Positions 7,688 through 15,664 of a stretch of 20,655 bases of DNA are shown in pieces (the first letter of the stretch is position 1; every line of letters starts with the position of its first letter). Made by a program: the position numbers and the translations under genes. Source of the DNA: DASSKW01 sp050739495 (GTDB lineage: Bacteria; Pseudomonadota; Gammaproteobacteria; Natronospirales; REEB76). A model generated the notes under the pieces. It was not told the DNA's origin. It saw only the letters and a program-made list of their open reading frames with translations, and made no database searches. The stretch lies in contig JBOIBL010000162.1 of assembly GCA_050739495.1 (NCBI GenBank), positions 1-20,655 on the forward strand, given 5' to 3'.

Positions 7688-7814
7688 CGAAAAACCGTCG
7701 CGAGCGAAGGCAGAACGAGGCGTGCGACAGTGAGGAAGCGGAGTGTACGCATCAGTACATGAGCATTCCGAACTGGCGCGCAACAAAGTTATGCCGAGCG
7801 CAGCAGGTTTTTTC
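7688..7814. repeat. 127-bp imperfect palindrome abutting the rplS stop codon
   Basis: The two halves are mirror images around 7751/7752. Matching arm pairs are CGAAAAACC (7688-7696) with GGTTTTTTC (7806-7814), GCAGAAC (7710-7716) with GTTATGC (7788-7794), CAGT (7728-7731) with ACTG (7772-7775), GGAA (7734-7737) with TTCC (7766-7769), and TGTAC (7744-7748) with GTACA (7755-7759) around a GCATCA loop. As RNA it would fold into one long interrupted hairpin, reaching into the last two bases of the rplS stop codon. It could be a mobile palindromic repeat, a 3'-end processing or stability structure, or a second terminator. It contains no gene. Confidence 0.7.
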
Positions 7815-8154
7815 AGACTTTCTCGCGGATACGGGCCGCTTTGCCCGACAGATCACGCAAGTAGTAGAGCTTGGCGCGGCGCACATCGCCTTTGCGCTTC
7901 ACTTCGATGCCACCGATGGCGGGGCTGTGGCTCTGGAAAGTGCGTTCCACACCTTCACCATGAGATACCTTGCGCACCGTGAACGAGGAATTCAGGCCGC
8001 GATTGCTCTTGGCGATGACCAGACCCTCGAAAGCCTGCAGACGCTCGCGTTCGCCGTCCTTCACTTTCACCTGCACGACGACGGTATCGCCCGGCGCGAA
8101 CGCGGGGATATCTTTCAGCTGCTCTTTTTCGATCTGTTCGATGATCTTGTTCAT
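7813..8154 (-). CDS. rplS: 50S ribosomal protein L19
   Basis: The 113-residue protein matches L19 in length and motifs. It starts MNKIIEQIEKEQLK, continues with FAPGDTVVVQVKVKDGERERLQAFEGLVIA, and carries VRKVSHGEGVERTF and KRKGDVRRAKLYYLRD. L19 sits at the interface of the 30S and 50S subunits. It is the last gene of the rpsP operon, starting 15 nt after the trmD stop. A long palindrome begins at its stop codon, and the operon terminator follows about 160 nt further on. Confidence 0.98.
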   Translation of the reverse strand: MNKIIEQIEKEQLKDIPAFAPGDTVVVQVKVKDGERERLQAFEGLVIAKSNRGLNSSFTVRKVSHGEGVERTFQSHSPAIGGIEVKRKGDVRRAKLYYLRDLSGKAARIREKV

Positions 8155-8169
8155 GACCGTTCTACCTTG

Positions 8170-8916
8170 TTACAAATCCTGGTTATTTTCGCGGATAAAT
8201 TCGTCCAATAATGACTTATCTTCCGCACTCAACTGCAACATTTCCAGCAGGTCGGGACGCCGTAGCCAGGTCCGTCCCAACGCCTGCTTGTGGCGCCAGC
8301 GACGAATCGCCGCATGGTCACCGCTCAAAAGCACTTCCGGCACGCGTCGGTCAGCCAGATTTTCCGGACGCGTGTAATGCGGATAATCCAGCAGGCCGTT
8401 CACGAATGAATCCTCGGCCGCGGAGTCCGCATCGTTGAGCGCGCCGGGTATCAGCCGCGCCAACGCATCGATCAAAACCAGAGCCGGCAGTTCGCCGCCG
8501 GAGAGCACGTAATCGCCGATGGAGAGTTCCTCATCCACTTCGGTTTCGATGACCCGCTCATCCACACCTTCGTAGCGTCCCGCCACCAGTATCAGCGCGC
8601 CGCAGGCCTGGAGCCGCTGCACACCCTCCTGATCGAGACGCCGGCCTTGGGGACTCAGGTAAATCACCCGTGTCGGTCCGCCTGCCGCTTCCCGCGCCGC
8701 AGCGATGGCCGCGCGCAAGGGTTCGACTTTCATCACCATCCCGGGACCTCCGCCGAACGGGCGATCATCCACGGTACGATGCTTGTCGCTGGTATAGTCC
8801 CGCGGATTCCAGCCCTGCACCGAGAGCAGACCGCGTTTCACTGCCCGTCCGGTTACACCGAAGCCGAGCAGCGTATCCAGCATCTCCGGAAAGAGCGTCA
8901 CCACGTCGATGCGCAT
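8170..8916 (-). CDS. trmD: tRNA (guanine-N1)-methyltransferase TrmD
   Basis: TrmD methylates G37 next to the anticodon of several tRNAs, using S-adenosylmethionine, and prevents +1 frameshifting. The SPOUT trefoil knot is visible: YLSPQGRRL (86-94), VAGRYEGVDERV (111-122) and the loop IGDYVLSGGELP (133-144). The residues corresponding to E. coli Arg154 (ARLIPG) and the catalytic Asp169 (AEDSF) fall at the same numbers when the start is ATG 8916 (MRIDVVTLFPEM). That start has AGGA 8 nt upstream and leaves an 11-nt gap to rimM. The longer frame to 8946 would overlap rimM and lacks a binding site. The 248 residues fit the family. Confidence 0.97.
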   Translation of the reverse strand: MRIDVVTLFPEMLDTLLGFGVTGRAVKRGLLSVQGWNPRDYTSDKHRTVDDRPFGGGPGMVMKVEPLRAAIAAAREAAGGPTRVIYLSPQGRRLDQEGVQRLQACGALILVAGRYEGVDERVIETEVDEELSIGDYVLSGGELPALVLIDALARLIPGALNDADSAAEDSFVNGLLDYPHYTRPENLADRRVPEVLLSGDHAAIRRWRHKQALGRTWLRRPDLLEMLQLSAEDKSLLDEFIRENNQDL

Positions 8917-8927
8917 GGCGCTCATCC

Positions 8928-9440
8928 TCAGAAATCCGGGTCCCAATCCACCTGGATCAGACCCACATCCATATCCACTTCCTGCACCACCTGTCCGGGA
9001 ATGAAAGGGATCAACCGCTGGCGTTCGCCTTTCACCACCAGCACGTCATTGGCGCCGGTATCCATCATCCCTTCGACTTGTCCGAGCGAACGGCCATCGC
9101 TGAGCCGTACTTCCATCCCGATCAGATCGTCCCAGTAATATTCACCGGGTTTGATTGGTGGCAGTTGATCGCGGCGCACCGCAATCTCAGCACCGATCAG
9201 CGTTACCGCCTGATCGCGGTCCGTGATGTCTTTCAACCGCGCGATAATCGTCTTGCCCTGAGGACGGCCTTCCGCCACTTCCCAATCGCGCCACTCGCCG
9301 TCCAGTTTCAGTTGCCAAGACGGGTAATTCAGGATGTCTTCGCGGGGCTCGGCCCATGACATCAACTTCACCCAGCCCTTGACCCCGAACAGGGCCGTCA
9401 CTTTGCCGATGACGACCCGTCTGGACTGCCGGTCGGCCAT
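8928..9440 (-). CDS. rimM: Ribosome maturation factor RimM
   Basis: RimM is a 30S assembly factor that binds S19 and helps mature the 3' domain of 16S rRNA. The 170-residue protein shows the N-terminal beta-barrel start RRVVIGKVTALFGVKGWVKL and the WEVAEGRPQGKTIIARLKDITDRDQA segment. The linker YYWDDLIGMEV leads into the C-terminal PRC-barrel, which ends near FIPGQVVQEVDMDVGLIQVDWDPDF. It sits between rpsP (19 nt upstream) and trmD, the usual order. No anomaly is seen. Confidence 0.97.
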   Translation of the reverse strand: MADRQSRRVVIGKVTALFGVKGWVKLMSWAEPREDILNYPSWQLKLDGEWRDWEVAEGRPQGKTIIARLKDITDRDQAVTLIGAEIAVRRDQLPPIKPGEYYWDDLIGMEVRLSDGRSLGQVEGMMDTGANDVLVVKGERQRLIPFIPGQVVQEVDMDVGLIQVDWDPDF

Positions 9441-9459
9441 GGCGCTTAGGGCGCCGGGC

Positions 9460-9708
9460 TCAGACGGCGACCTTGTGTTCCTTGATCAGGTAAGAGACGC
9501 GATCCGAGGGCTGCGCACCCTTGGAAATCCAGTGCTTGATGCGCTCCGCATCCACCCGCAGGGTCTCTTCATGGTCCACCGCGAGCGGATTGTAAAAGCC
9601 GATGCGCTCGATGTAGCGACCATCGCGGGATGAACGGCTGTCGGTCACGACTACGTGGTAAAAGGGGCGCTTCTTGGCGCCGCCGCGCGAAAGACGAATA
9701 GTCACCAT
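9460..9708 (-). CDS. rpsP: 30S ribosomal protein S16
   Basis: The 82-residue product begins MVTIRLSRGGAKKRPFYHVV and continues with VTDSRSSRDGRYIERIGFYNP and a DAERIKHWISKGAQPSDRV segment, all diagnostic for S16. It is the first gene of the rpsP-rimM-trmD-rplS operon. AGAGGA lies about 11 nt before the ATG. A promoter about 70 nt upstream and a GC-rich leader hairpin are described separately. Confidence 0.98.
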   Translation of the reverse strand: MVTIRLSRGGAKKRPFYHVVVTDSRSSRDGRYIERIGFYNPLAVDHEETLRVDAERIKHWISKGAQPSDRVSYLIKEHKVAV

Positions 9709-9735
9709 GGGGTTCGAGGTCCTCTGAATGCGAAT

Positions 9736-9749
9736 CCGGGCCCGCCCGG
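9736..9749 (-). other. GC-rich hairpin in the rpsP leader
   Basis: CCGGG (9736-9740) and CCCGG (9745-9749) form a 5-bp all-GC stem with a 4-nt loop, lying between the predicted transcription start (about 9769) and the rpsP ATG. It could influence translation or early transcription of the operon, but the stem is short and no control mechanism can be read from it. Confidence 0.3.
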
Positions 9750-9775
9750 CAAGGGCTGGCTAATGTAAACCGGGC

Positions 9776-9803
9776 ATTTTACGGTATTTTGAGTAAAAGT
9801 GAA
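9776..9803 (-). promoter_or_regulatory. Sigma70-type promoter of the rpsP operon
   Basis: Read on the minus strand, TTCACT (9798-9803, four of six matches to TTGACA), a 16-nt spacer, and TAAAAT (9776-9781, five of six matches to TATAAT) lie about 70-95 nt before the rpsP ATG. The surrounding DNA is AT-rich compared with the neighbouring genes. It is the best promoter match I noticed in this window. Confidence 0.65.
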
Positions 9804-9869
9804 GGGGTAATAAGGACTTGCGGCGAATTCAGGTCCCTGGACCAGGCCTGACGGGTACCGCCGGAAGGA

Positions 9870-10664
9870 TCAGGCCCCAGCCGGGAGCAAGATCAGCAGA
9901 ACCACCCCCAGCAGGATGCGATAGACCGCAAACGGCGTAAAGCGGTGGCTGCGGATATAGCCCAGCAGCCATTTCACGGCGATGAAGGCCACGACTAGGG
10001 AAACTACGAAACCGACTCCCAGCGCCAACCAGTCCTCATGGACCCCGGCTCCGCCTTTGAGTGCCTTCAAAAGCTCGTAGCCGGTCGCAGCATACATCGT
10101 CGGGATCCCGACCAGGAATGCGAATTCGGTCGCTGCCGAACGGTTACTGGTACCGAACAGCATGGCCGCGAAGATCGTGGCGGCCGAGCGCGAGGTCCCT
10201 GGGAAGATACCGGCCACCATCTGCGCGATACCGACCAGGATCGCGACCCGCCAGGTCACTAAAGTACGATCCGGCTGGCGTGCGGCGAACTGCTCGGCCG
10301 CGATCATCCAGATCCCGCCGATGATCAGCGCCCAGGCGATCGGGGTCACGGTTTCCGGCAACCTGAAGCCCAGTTTGACCGCGACAAAGCCGATGACCGC
10401 CGTAATCAGGAACGCAATGCTCAGCTTCAGCAGATAATCGCGGTTGGCGGATTCCCGCCACTGGGTCAGCAGCGCCCAGATACGTTGCCAGTAAACCAGG
10501 GTGATCGCCAGAATCGCCCCGGCCTGGATACCTATGTTGAACAGATCCGAACGCGCACCCAGCCAGTGCTCGGCAATCAGCAGATGGCCGGTACTGGAGA
10601 TCGGCAGGAATTCAGTGATGCCCTCGATGATGCCGAGGAGGATGACGCGGATCAGGTCATGCAT
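9870..10664 (-). CDS. uppP: Undecaprenyl-diphosphatase UppP (BacA)
   Basis: This integral membrane phosphatase recycles the lipid carrier undecaprenyl pyrophosphate for peptidoglycan and other envelope polymers; it is also linked to bacitracin resistance. The start is ATG 10664 (264 residues). The five extra codons upstream would need a TTG, and GGAA sits about 10 nt before this ATG. The catalytic region GIIEGITEFLPISSTGH (11-27) holds the two conserved Glu (E14, E18), Ser24 and His27. The second signature PGTSRSAAT (155-163) carries the active Arg159. About seven to eight hydrophobic helices are seen. It lies 44 nt after the cupin gene on the same strand. Confidence 0.97.
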   Translation of the reverse strand: MHDLIRVILLGIIEGITEFLPISSTGHLLIAEHWLGARSDLFNIGIQAGAILAITLVYWQRIWALLTQWRESANRDYLLKLSIAFLITAVIGFVAVKLGFRLPETVTPIAWALIIGGIWMIAAEQFAARQPDRTLVTWRVAILVGIAQMVAGIFPGTSRSAATIFAAMLFGTSNRSAATEFAFLVGIPTMYAATGYELLKALKGGAGVHEDWLALGVGFVVSLVVAFIAVKWLLGYIRSHRFTPFAVYRILLGVVLLILLPAGA

Positions 10665-10708
10665 GAGTGTGGATTCCAATAACCGATGTGCCGCAAGTGT
10701 ACCCGCAA

Positions 10709-11080
10709 CTATTTCTTTGCATAGTGCTCAGCACCCATAAAATGCAACGACACATAAGGCTGCTCGCCCACCACCCAGCTGTCATGCGGGACCGGGGGGA
10801 TGTAGAACAACTCGCCGGCCTTCAGCTCGACCACGGTGCCGTCATCAAATGCCGCCGTCGCGGCGCCGGATACCACCATACCGACATGCTCCACTGAACA
10901 ATGTGCAATGCCCAGTGCTCGACCCACGTGTTCGCTCCATTTCCAGCCCGGTTCGTAGGTTGCGCGACCGATGGTCATCCCGCCCAGATGCACGATTTCG
11001 AACTTGCCTTTCGACATCGTACGCATTTCGTCCGGTGAATCGAAACGCTTGAGGATGACTTCAATTGATGGGGCATTCAT
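10709..11080 (-). CDS. Small cupin-domain protein
   Basis: The product is a 123-residue single-domain cupin. Cupin motif 1 appears as WSEHVG, followed by AHCSVEHVGMVVSGAATAAF and the turn DDGTVVELKAGELFYIPP. Motif 2 is PPVPHDSWVVGE. The His residues (two in the first motif region, one in PHDSW) could bind a metal, but the classic motif-1 His/Glu spacing is loose. The specific function is unknown. Such small cupins serve as isomerases, dioxygenase-like enzymes or ligand sensors. AGGAG about 9 nt before the ATG gives a good start. It lies between ffh and uppP on the same strand, 58 nt from ffh. Confidence 0.85.
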   Translation of the reverse strand: MNAPSIEVILKRFDSPDEMRTMSKGKFEIVHLGGMTIGRATYEPGWKWSEHVGRALGIAHCSVEHVGMVVSGAATAAFDDGTVVELKAGELFYIPPVPHDSWVVGEQPYVSLHFMGAEHYAKK

Positions 11081-11138
11081 TTCTTTGAACTCCTGAAGTC
11101 AATATTCACATGGCGCAACCTAAGTGCATATTCAAGAT

Positions 11139-12500
<1,362 letters not shown>

Positions 12501-12535
12501 GGGTGCGAAAGGTTCTTAATATGAAAATCGGGAAA

Positions 12536-12549
12536 GGTGTTAAAACACC
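12536..12549 (-). terminator. Short hairpin after the phosphodiesterase gene
   Basis: GGTGT (12536-12540) and ACACC (12545-12549) form a 5-bp stem with a TTTA loop on the minus strand, followed by TTTCCCGATTTTC. It lies 4 nt beyond the stop codon of the phosphodiesterase gene. The stem is short and the T-run broken, so it is at best a weak terminator. It would also lie at the predicted transcription start of ffh. Confidence 0.35.
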
Positions 12550-12552
12550 AGA

Positions 12553-12582
12553 ATTATAACTCGAAGACCTCATTGCCCTGCA
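12553..12582 (-). promoter_or_regulatory. Candidate ffh promoter (consensus -10)
   Basis: A perfect TATAAT (12553-12558 on the minus strand) overlaps the TAA stop of the phosphodiesterase gene. An 18-nt spacer leads to a poor -35, TGCAGG (12577-12582). The predicted start near 12546 would give a leader of about 45 nt for ffh. Only the -10 is convincing. Confidence 0.35.
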
Positions 12583-13318
12583 GACGATGTACGCGTCTGG
12601 CCGGTAACGCAGCCTGGATTTCGGAGAAAATCAGCTCTTCCGCGCCGGGCTTCAGATGCGTGATGTAAATATCGGGATCGTGTTTCAGCTTGACCAGGTC
12701 TTCAGCCAGAGTGCGGGGGCAATAATGCCGTGCCAGTTCCGCGAGCTGTTCATTGTGATTGGCGAACGCGGTCTCGACCATCAGTATATCGATGCGCGGA
12801 TAGGCATTAAGCGCATCCCAGAACGTGTCATTGGTAGAGGTATCGCCGCTGAAGGCGAAGACCTTGCCGCCGGACTCAAGCACGTAGCCAGCACCGGGCA
12901 CCGTATGGTTCACTTCAATCATATGCAACTTGCGCTTGCCGAGTTTGACATGCGTACCCAGTGCAAGCGGCTCATATTTCAGCACCGAGTGGGCCGGATC
13001 AGGTATTTCCTCAAAATCCGGCCACAGGACCCAGTTGAAAATATGCTTGCGCACTGCGTCCAGGGTCTCGACCCGACCACGGACCGTGATCGGTGTCTTG
13101 AGGGTATCGAAGATGGTATCCACCAGTAATGGCAGACCACAGGTGTGATCGAGGTGTGAATGGGTCAGAAACAGGTGGCGGATAGCGCGCAGTTCGGGCA
13201 ATGGCAGATCACCAATGCCGGTGCCGGCATCGATCAGGATGTCATCATCGACCAGCAGCGAAGTGGTTCTGAGCCCCGCACCGATGCCGCCGCTGCAACC
13301 AAGTATTTTTATTCGCAT
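12554..13318 (-). CDS. Metallo-beta-lactamase-fold phosphodiesterase (class II cyclic-nucleotide PDE-like)
   Basis: The protein begins MRIKILGCSGGIGAG at ATG 13318 (254 residues). The upstream codons to 13402 do not look like part of the fold and run into the divergent promoter region. The metal site of the fold is complete: THSHLDH (52-58), H138 in NHTVPGAG, D159 in FSGDTSTND and H221 in ITHLKPG. The THSHLDH-CGLPLLVD arrangement and overall length fit class II 3',5'-cyclic-nucleotide phosphodiesterase-like (CpdP-type) proteins. Related RNase Z-like phosphodiesterases are the alternative. The substrate (cAMP, cGMP or another phosphodiester) is inferred, not shown. It reads toward ffh and is divergent from ypjD. 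Confidence 0.88.
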   Translation of the reverse strand: MRIKILGCSGGIGAGLRTTSLLVDDDILIDAGTGIGDLPLPELRAIRHLFLTHSHLDHTCGLPLLVDTIFDTLKTPITVRGRVETLDAVRKHIFNWVLWPDFEEIPDPAHSVLKYEPLALGTHVKLGKRKLHMIEVNHTVPGAGYVLESGGKVFAFSGDTSTNDTFWDALNAYPRIDILMVETAFANHNEQLAELARHYCPRTLAEDLVKLKHDPDIYITHLKPGAEELIFSEIQAALPARRVHRLQGNEVFEL

Positions 13319-13455
13319 ATATGCATGCCCCGCGCCGTAGCTGCGGCGCATCACCCCCACGCGAAGCTTAGCACATGGTGTCGTCGGTGCTTCACCCGGC
13401 ACGGGTTGCTGTGCGATGATGGCGCTACGCCACCCGTTCGTACCTGCATAAACCC

Positions 13456-14286
13456 ATGCGTTTCAATGGCATCGCCATCCTGGCCCTGATCCTTTACCTG
13501 CTGGCGGCAGTCGCGCTGCTGCTGCGCTTGAAGCGCAAAGGTCCACGCCTGTTGCGTGAAGGACGCGGATTCGCCTGCAGTGCCGGTCTGACCGCAATCC
13601 TGCTGCATACCATCGCCCTGTATGCCCTCATCTTCATCCCGCACGGGATGGATCTGGGCTTTTTCAATACGGCCTCGCTGGTCGGCTGGCTGGTGGCCGG
13701 CATCGCGTTGGCTTCGCTGGCACGACCCAAGTTCGAGAATCTCGGACTGGTGCTGTTTCCGTTGGCGGGTATCAGCATCCTGTTGGCAGAACTTTTCCCC
13801 AGTGATCGCCTGATGGTGCTGGAGACGGATTGGCCGCTGGATGCGCACATCATCCTCTCACTCATCGCATACAGCCTGTTCGCGGTGGCGGCACTGCAAG
13901 CAATGTTGATCGCGTTTCAGGAATACCGCCTGCGGCAACACAGCCCCGGTGTCTGGTGGAACACCTTGCCGCCGCTTCAGGAAATGGAACGATTTCTGTT
14001 CCAGCTGATCGCTGCAGGATTCGTGTTGCTGACTCTCGCACTGTTCACCGGTTTGATCTTCGTCACCAATCTGCAGGCTCAGCATCTGACCCACAAGGTG
14101 GTGCTTTCGACCCTGGCGTGGGTGGTCTTTGCGGTGTTGCTCTGGGGACGCTGGCGTTACGGCTGGCGGGGCCGTACTGCGATCCGCTGGACCTTGAGTG
14201 GATTCATCTTTCTGATGCTGGCTTATTTCGGCAGCAAACTGGTACTTGAGCTTATTTTGGGCCGGCACTGGAATATCGGCTCATGA
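13456..14286 (+). CDS. ypjD: YpjD/CcsA-family integral membrane protein
   Basis: The 276-residue protein has about eight hydrophobic helices and belongs to the cytochrome c assembly (CcsA/CcmC-like) family. The subgroup beside ffh is YpjD. It starts MRFNGIAILALILYLLAA. Conserved His residues occur in helices as AILLHTIALY, DAHIILSLIAYSLF and LTHKVVLSTLAWVV, which in the family bind or shuttle haem. In this subgroup the function is not established. The ribosome binding site is poor. A weak promoter-like pair lies upstream (TTCACC and GATGAT, spacer 18), within the 137-nt region shared with the divergent phosphodiesterase gene. corB follows 37 nt after its stop. Confidence 0.9.
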   Translation: MRFNGIAILALILYLLAAVALLLRLKRKGPRLLREGRGFACSAGLTAILLHTIALYALIFIPHGMDLGFFNTASLVGWLVAGIALASLARPKFENLGLVLFPLAGISILLAELFPSDRLMVLETDWPLDAHIILSLIAYSLFAVAALQAMLIAFQEYRLRQHSPGVWWNTLPPLQEMERFLFQLIAAGFVLLTLALFTGLIFVTNLQAQHLTHKVVLSTLAWVVFAVLLWGRWRYGWRGRTAIRWTLSGFIFLMLAYFGSKLVLELILGRHWNIGS

Positions 14287-14315
14287 ACACGCCGGATCGG
14301 CGCGGCAGGGAGTAA
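14283..14315 (+). CDS. Possible 10-codon coupling ORF between ypjD and corB
   Basis: An ATG overlaps the ypjD stop in the arrangement ATGA (14283-14286). It opens a frame of ten codons, MNTPDRRGRE, ending at TAA 14313-14315. The last codons AGG GAG are themselves the Shine-Dalgarno sequence of corB. Ribosomes finishing ypjD could restart here and be delivered to the corB start. Such a short frame can arise by chance. Confidence 0.25.
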   Translation: MNTPDRRGRE

Positions 14316-14323
14316 GCACGCTT

Positions 14324-15604
14324 TTGGAAACAGTTCCACTCTGGATCCTCATCCTTGGCCTGGTCCTGCTGCTGGTCGTGTCGGCATTCTTCTCGGGTTC
14401 CGAGACCAGTCTGATTTCGCTCAACCGGCATCGTCTGCGCCATCTGTCACATGCCGGACATCGCGGTGCACAACTCGTCGAACGTCTCTGGCAACGTCCG
14501 GATCGCTTCATCGGTATCGTGCTGCTCGGCAACACCCTTTCAAACATCGCCGCTTCCGCCCTGGCCACGCTGATCGCATTGCGTATCGGCGGCGACAGCG
14601 CCGTACTCGTGACGACAGTACTGCTGGCGTTGCTGGTCCTGATCTTCGCCGAAGTCGCGCCCAAGACCCTGGCTGCACTCTATCCGGAACGCTTCGCCTT
14701 TCCCGCCAGCTATGTATTGCTGCCGCTGCTGCAATTGCTGTATCCAATCGTATGGCTGGTGAACCTGCTGGCCAACAGCATGTTGCGACTGTTCGGCGTA
14801 AACAGCCTGGACCGCAAGCGGCATTCCATGAGCAGTGAGGAATTACGCAGCGTGGTGATGGAAGCCGGCGCATTGATTCCAAAACGCCACCAACGCATGC
14901 TGGTAAGCATCCTCGATCTGGAGAAGATCAGAGTCGAGGACATCATGGTGCCGCGCAACGAGATCAACGGCATCGATCTCAACGCCGACTTGGACGAGAT
15001 CATGTCGCAACTGCGCACCAGTCAACACACGCGACTGCCGGTTTACGAGGACAGTATCGATCAGGTGCTTGGGTTCCTGCATGCCCGGCATGCATTGCAT
15101 CTGGTCGCGAATGATGATCCGACCAAGGAACTGCTGCGTTCGGTGCTGCGCGAACCCTATTTCGTTCCGGAAGGAACTTCACTGCAGCAACAGTTGATCA
15201 ATTTCCAATCGGCCAAACGCCGCATCGGCCTGGTGGTTGATGAATACGGTGACATCCTGGGTCTGGTCACGCTCGAAGATATCCTGGAAGAGATCGTGGG
15301 TGAATTCACCAGTGATCCCGCGGCACAACATCGCGACATATATAAGGAAACAGACGGCAGTTATCTGGTAAACGGTAACGCCAGTGTGCGCAGCCTGAAC
15401 CGTGCCATGAACTGGCATCTGCCGACCGGTGGGCCGCGTACTCTGAACGGGTTGATCCTCGAATATCTGGAAGCGATCCCGCAACCGGGTACCAGCCTCA
15501 AACTCGCGGGGCATCCGGTGGAGATAGTGCAAAGCACCAGCAACGGTGTGAAGACGGTGCGTATCCAGCCCGCGCTGGTTGAAACGACAGCAAATAAAAA
15601 ATGA
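14324..15604 (+). CDS. corB: CorB/YfjD family CNNM-CBS membrane protein
   Basis: This is an HlyC/CorC-family membrane protein, 426 residues from TTG 14324. Domain order is a CNNM/DUF21 membrane domain (1-160: FFSGSETSLISLNRHRLRHL, LLGNTLSNIAASAL, FAEVAPKTLAALYPE), two CBS motifs (about 205-325: VEDIMVPRNEI and RIGLVVDEYGDILGLVTLEDILEEIVG) and the C-terminal CorC/HlyC domain (about 340-420: DGSYLVNGNASVRSLNRAMNW). Members bind Mg-ATP through the CBS pair, and CorB proteins have been linked to Mg2+ export. The TTG start gives METVPLWILILG, in line with the E. coli homologue, and GGGAG lies 11 nt upstream. The longer frame from TTG 14246 would overlap ypjD. ypjD-corB beside ffh is the E. coli ypjD-yfjD arrangement. 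Confidence 0.93.
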   Translation: METVPLWILILGLVLLLVVSAFFSGSETSLISLNRHRLRHLSHAGHRGAQLVERLWQRPDRFIGIVLLGNTLSNIAASALATLIALRIGGDSAVLVTTVLLALLVLIFAEVAPKTLAALYPERFAFPASYVLLPLLQLLYPIVWLVNLLANSMLRLFGVNSLDRKRHSMSSEELRSVVMEAGALIPKRHQRMLVSILDLEKIRVEDIMVPRNEINGIDLNADLDEIMSQLRTSQHTRLPVYEDSIDQVLGFLHARHALHLVANDDPTKELLRSVLREPYFVPEGTSLQQQLINFQSAKRRIGLVVDEYGDILGLVTLEDILEEIVGEFTSDPAAQHRDIYKETDGSYLVNGNASVRSLNRAMNWHLPTGGPRTLNGLILEYLEAIPQPGTSLKLAGHPVEIVQSTSNGVKTVRIQPALVETTANKK

Positions 15605-15664
15605 ATCCGCGTCATGCTGCTGCAAGCCAGTCGCTATCAAACCAGGTCAACAACCAGACAAGCG

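Noticed and set aside
9832..9876. Hairpins downstream of uppP: GGTCC/GGACC (9832-9843) and a 7-bp stem GGCCTGA/TCAGGCC (9845-9851 with 9870-9876).
   Set aside because: No T-tract follows on the minus strand, the second stem has an 18-nt loop and includes the uppP stop codon. Not enough to call a terminator.
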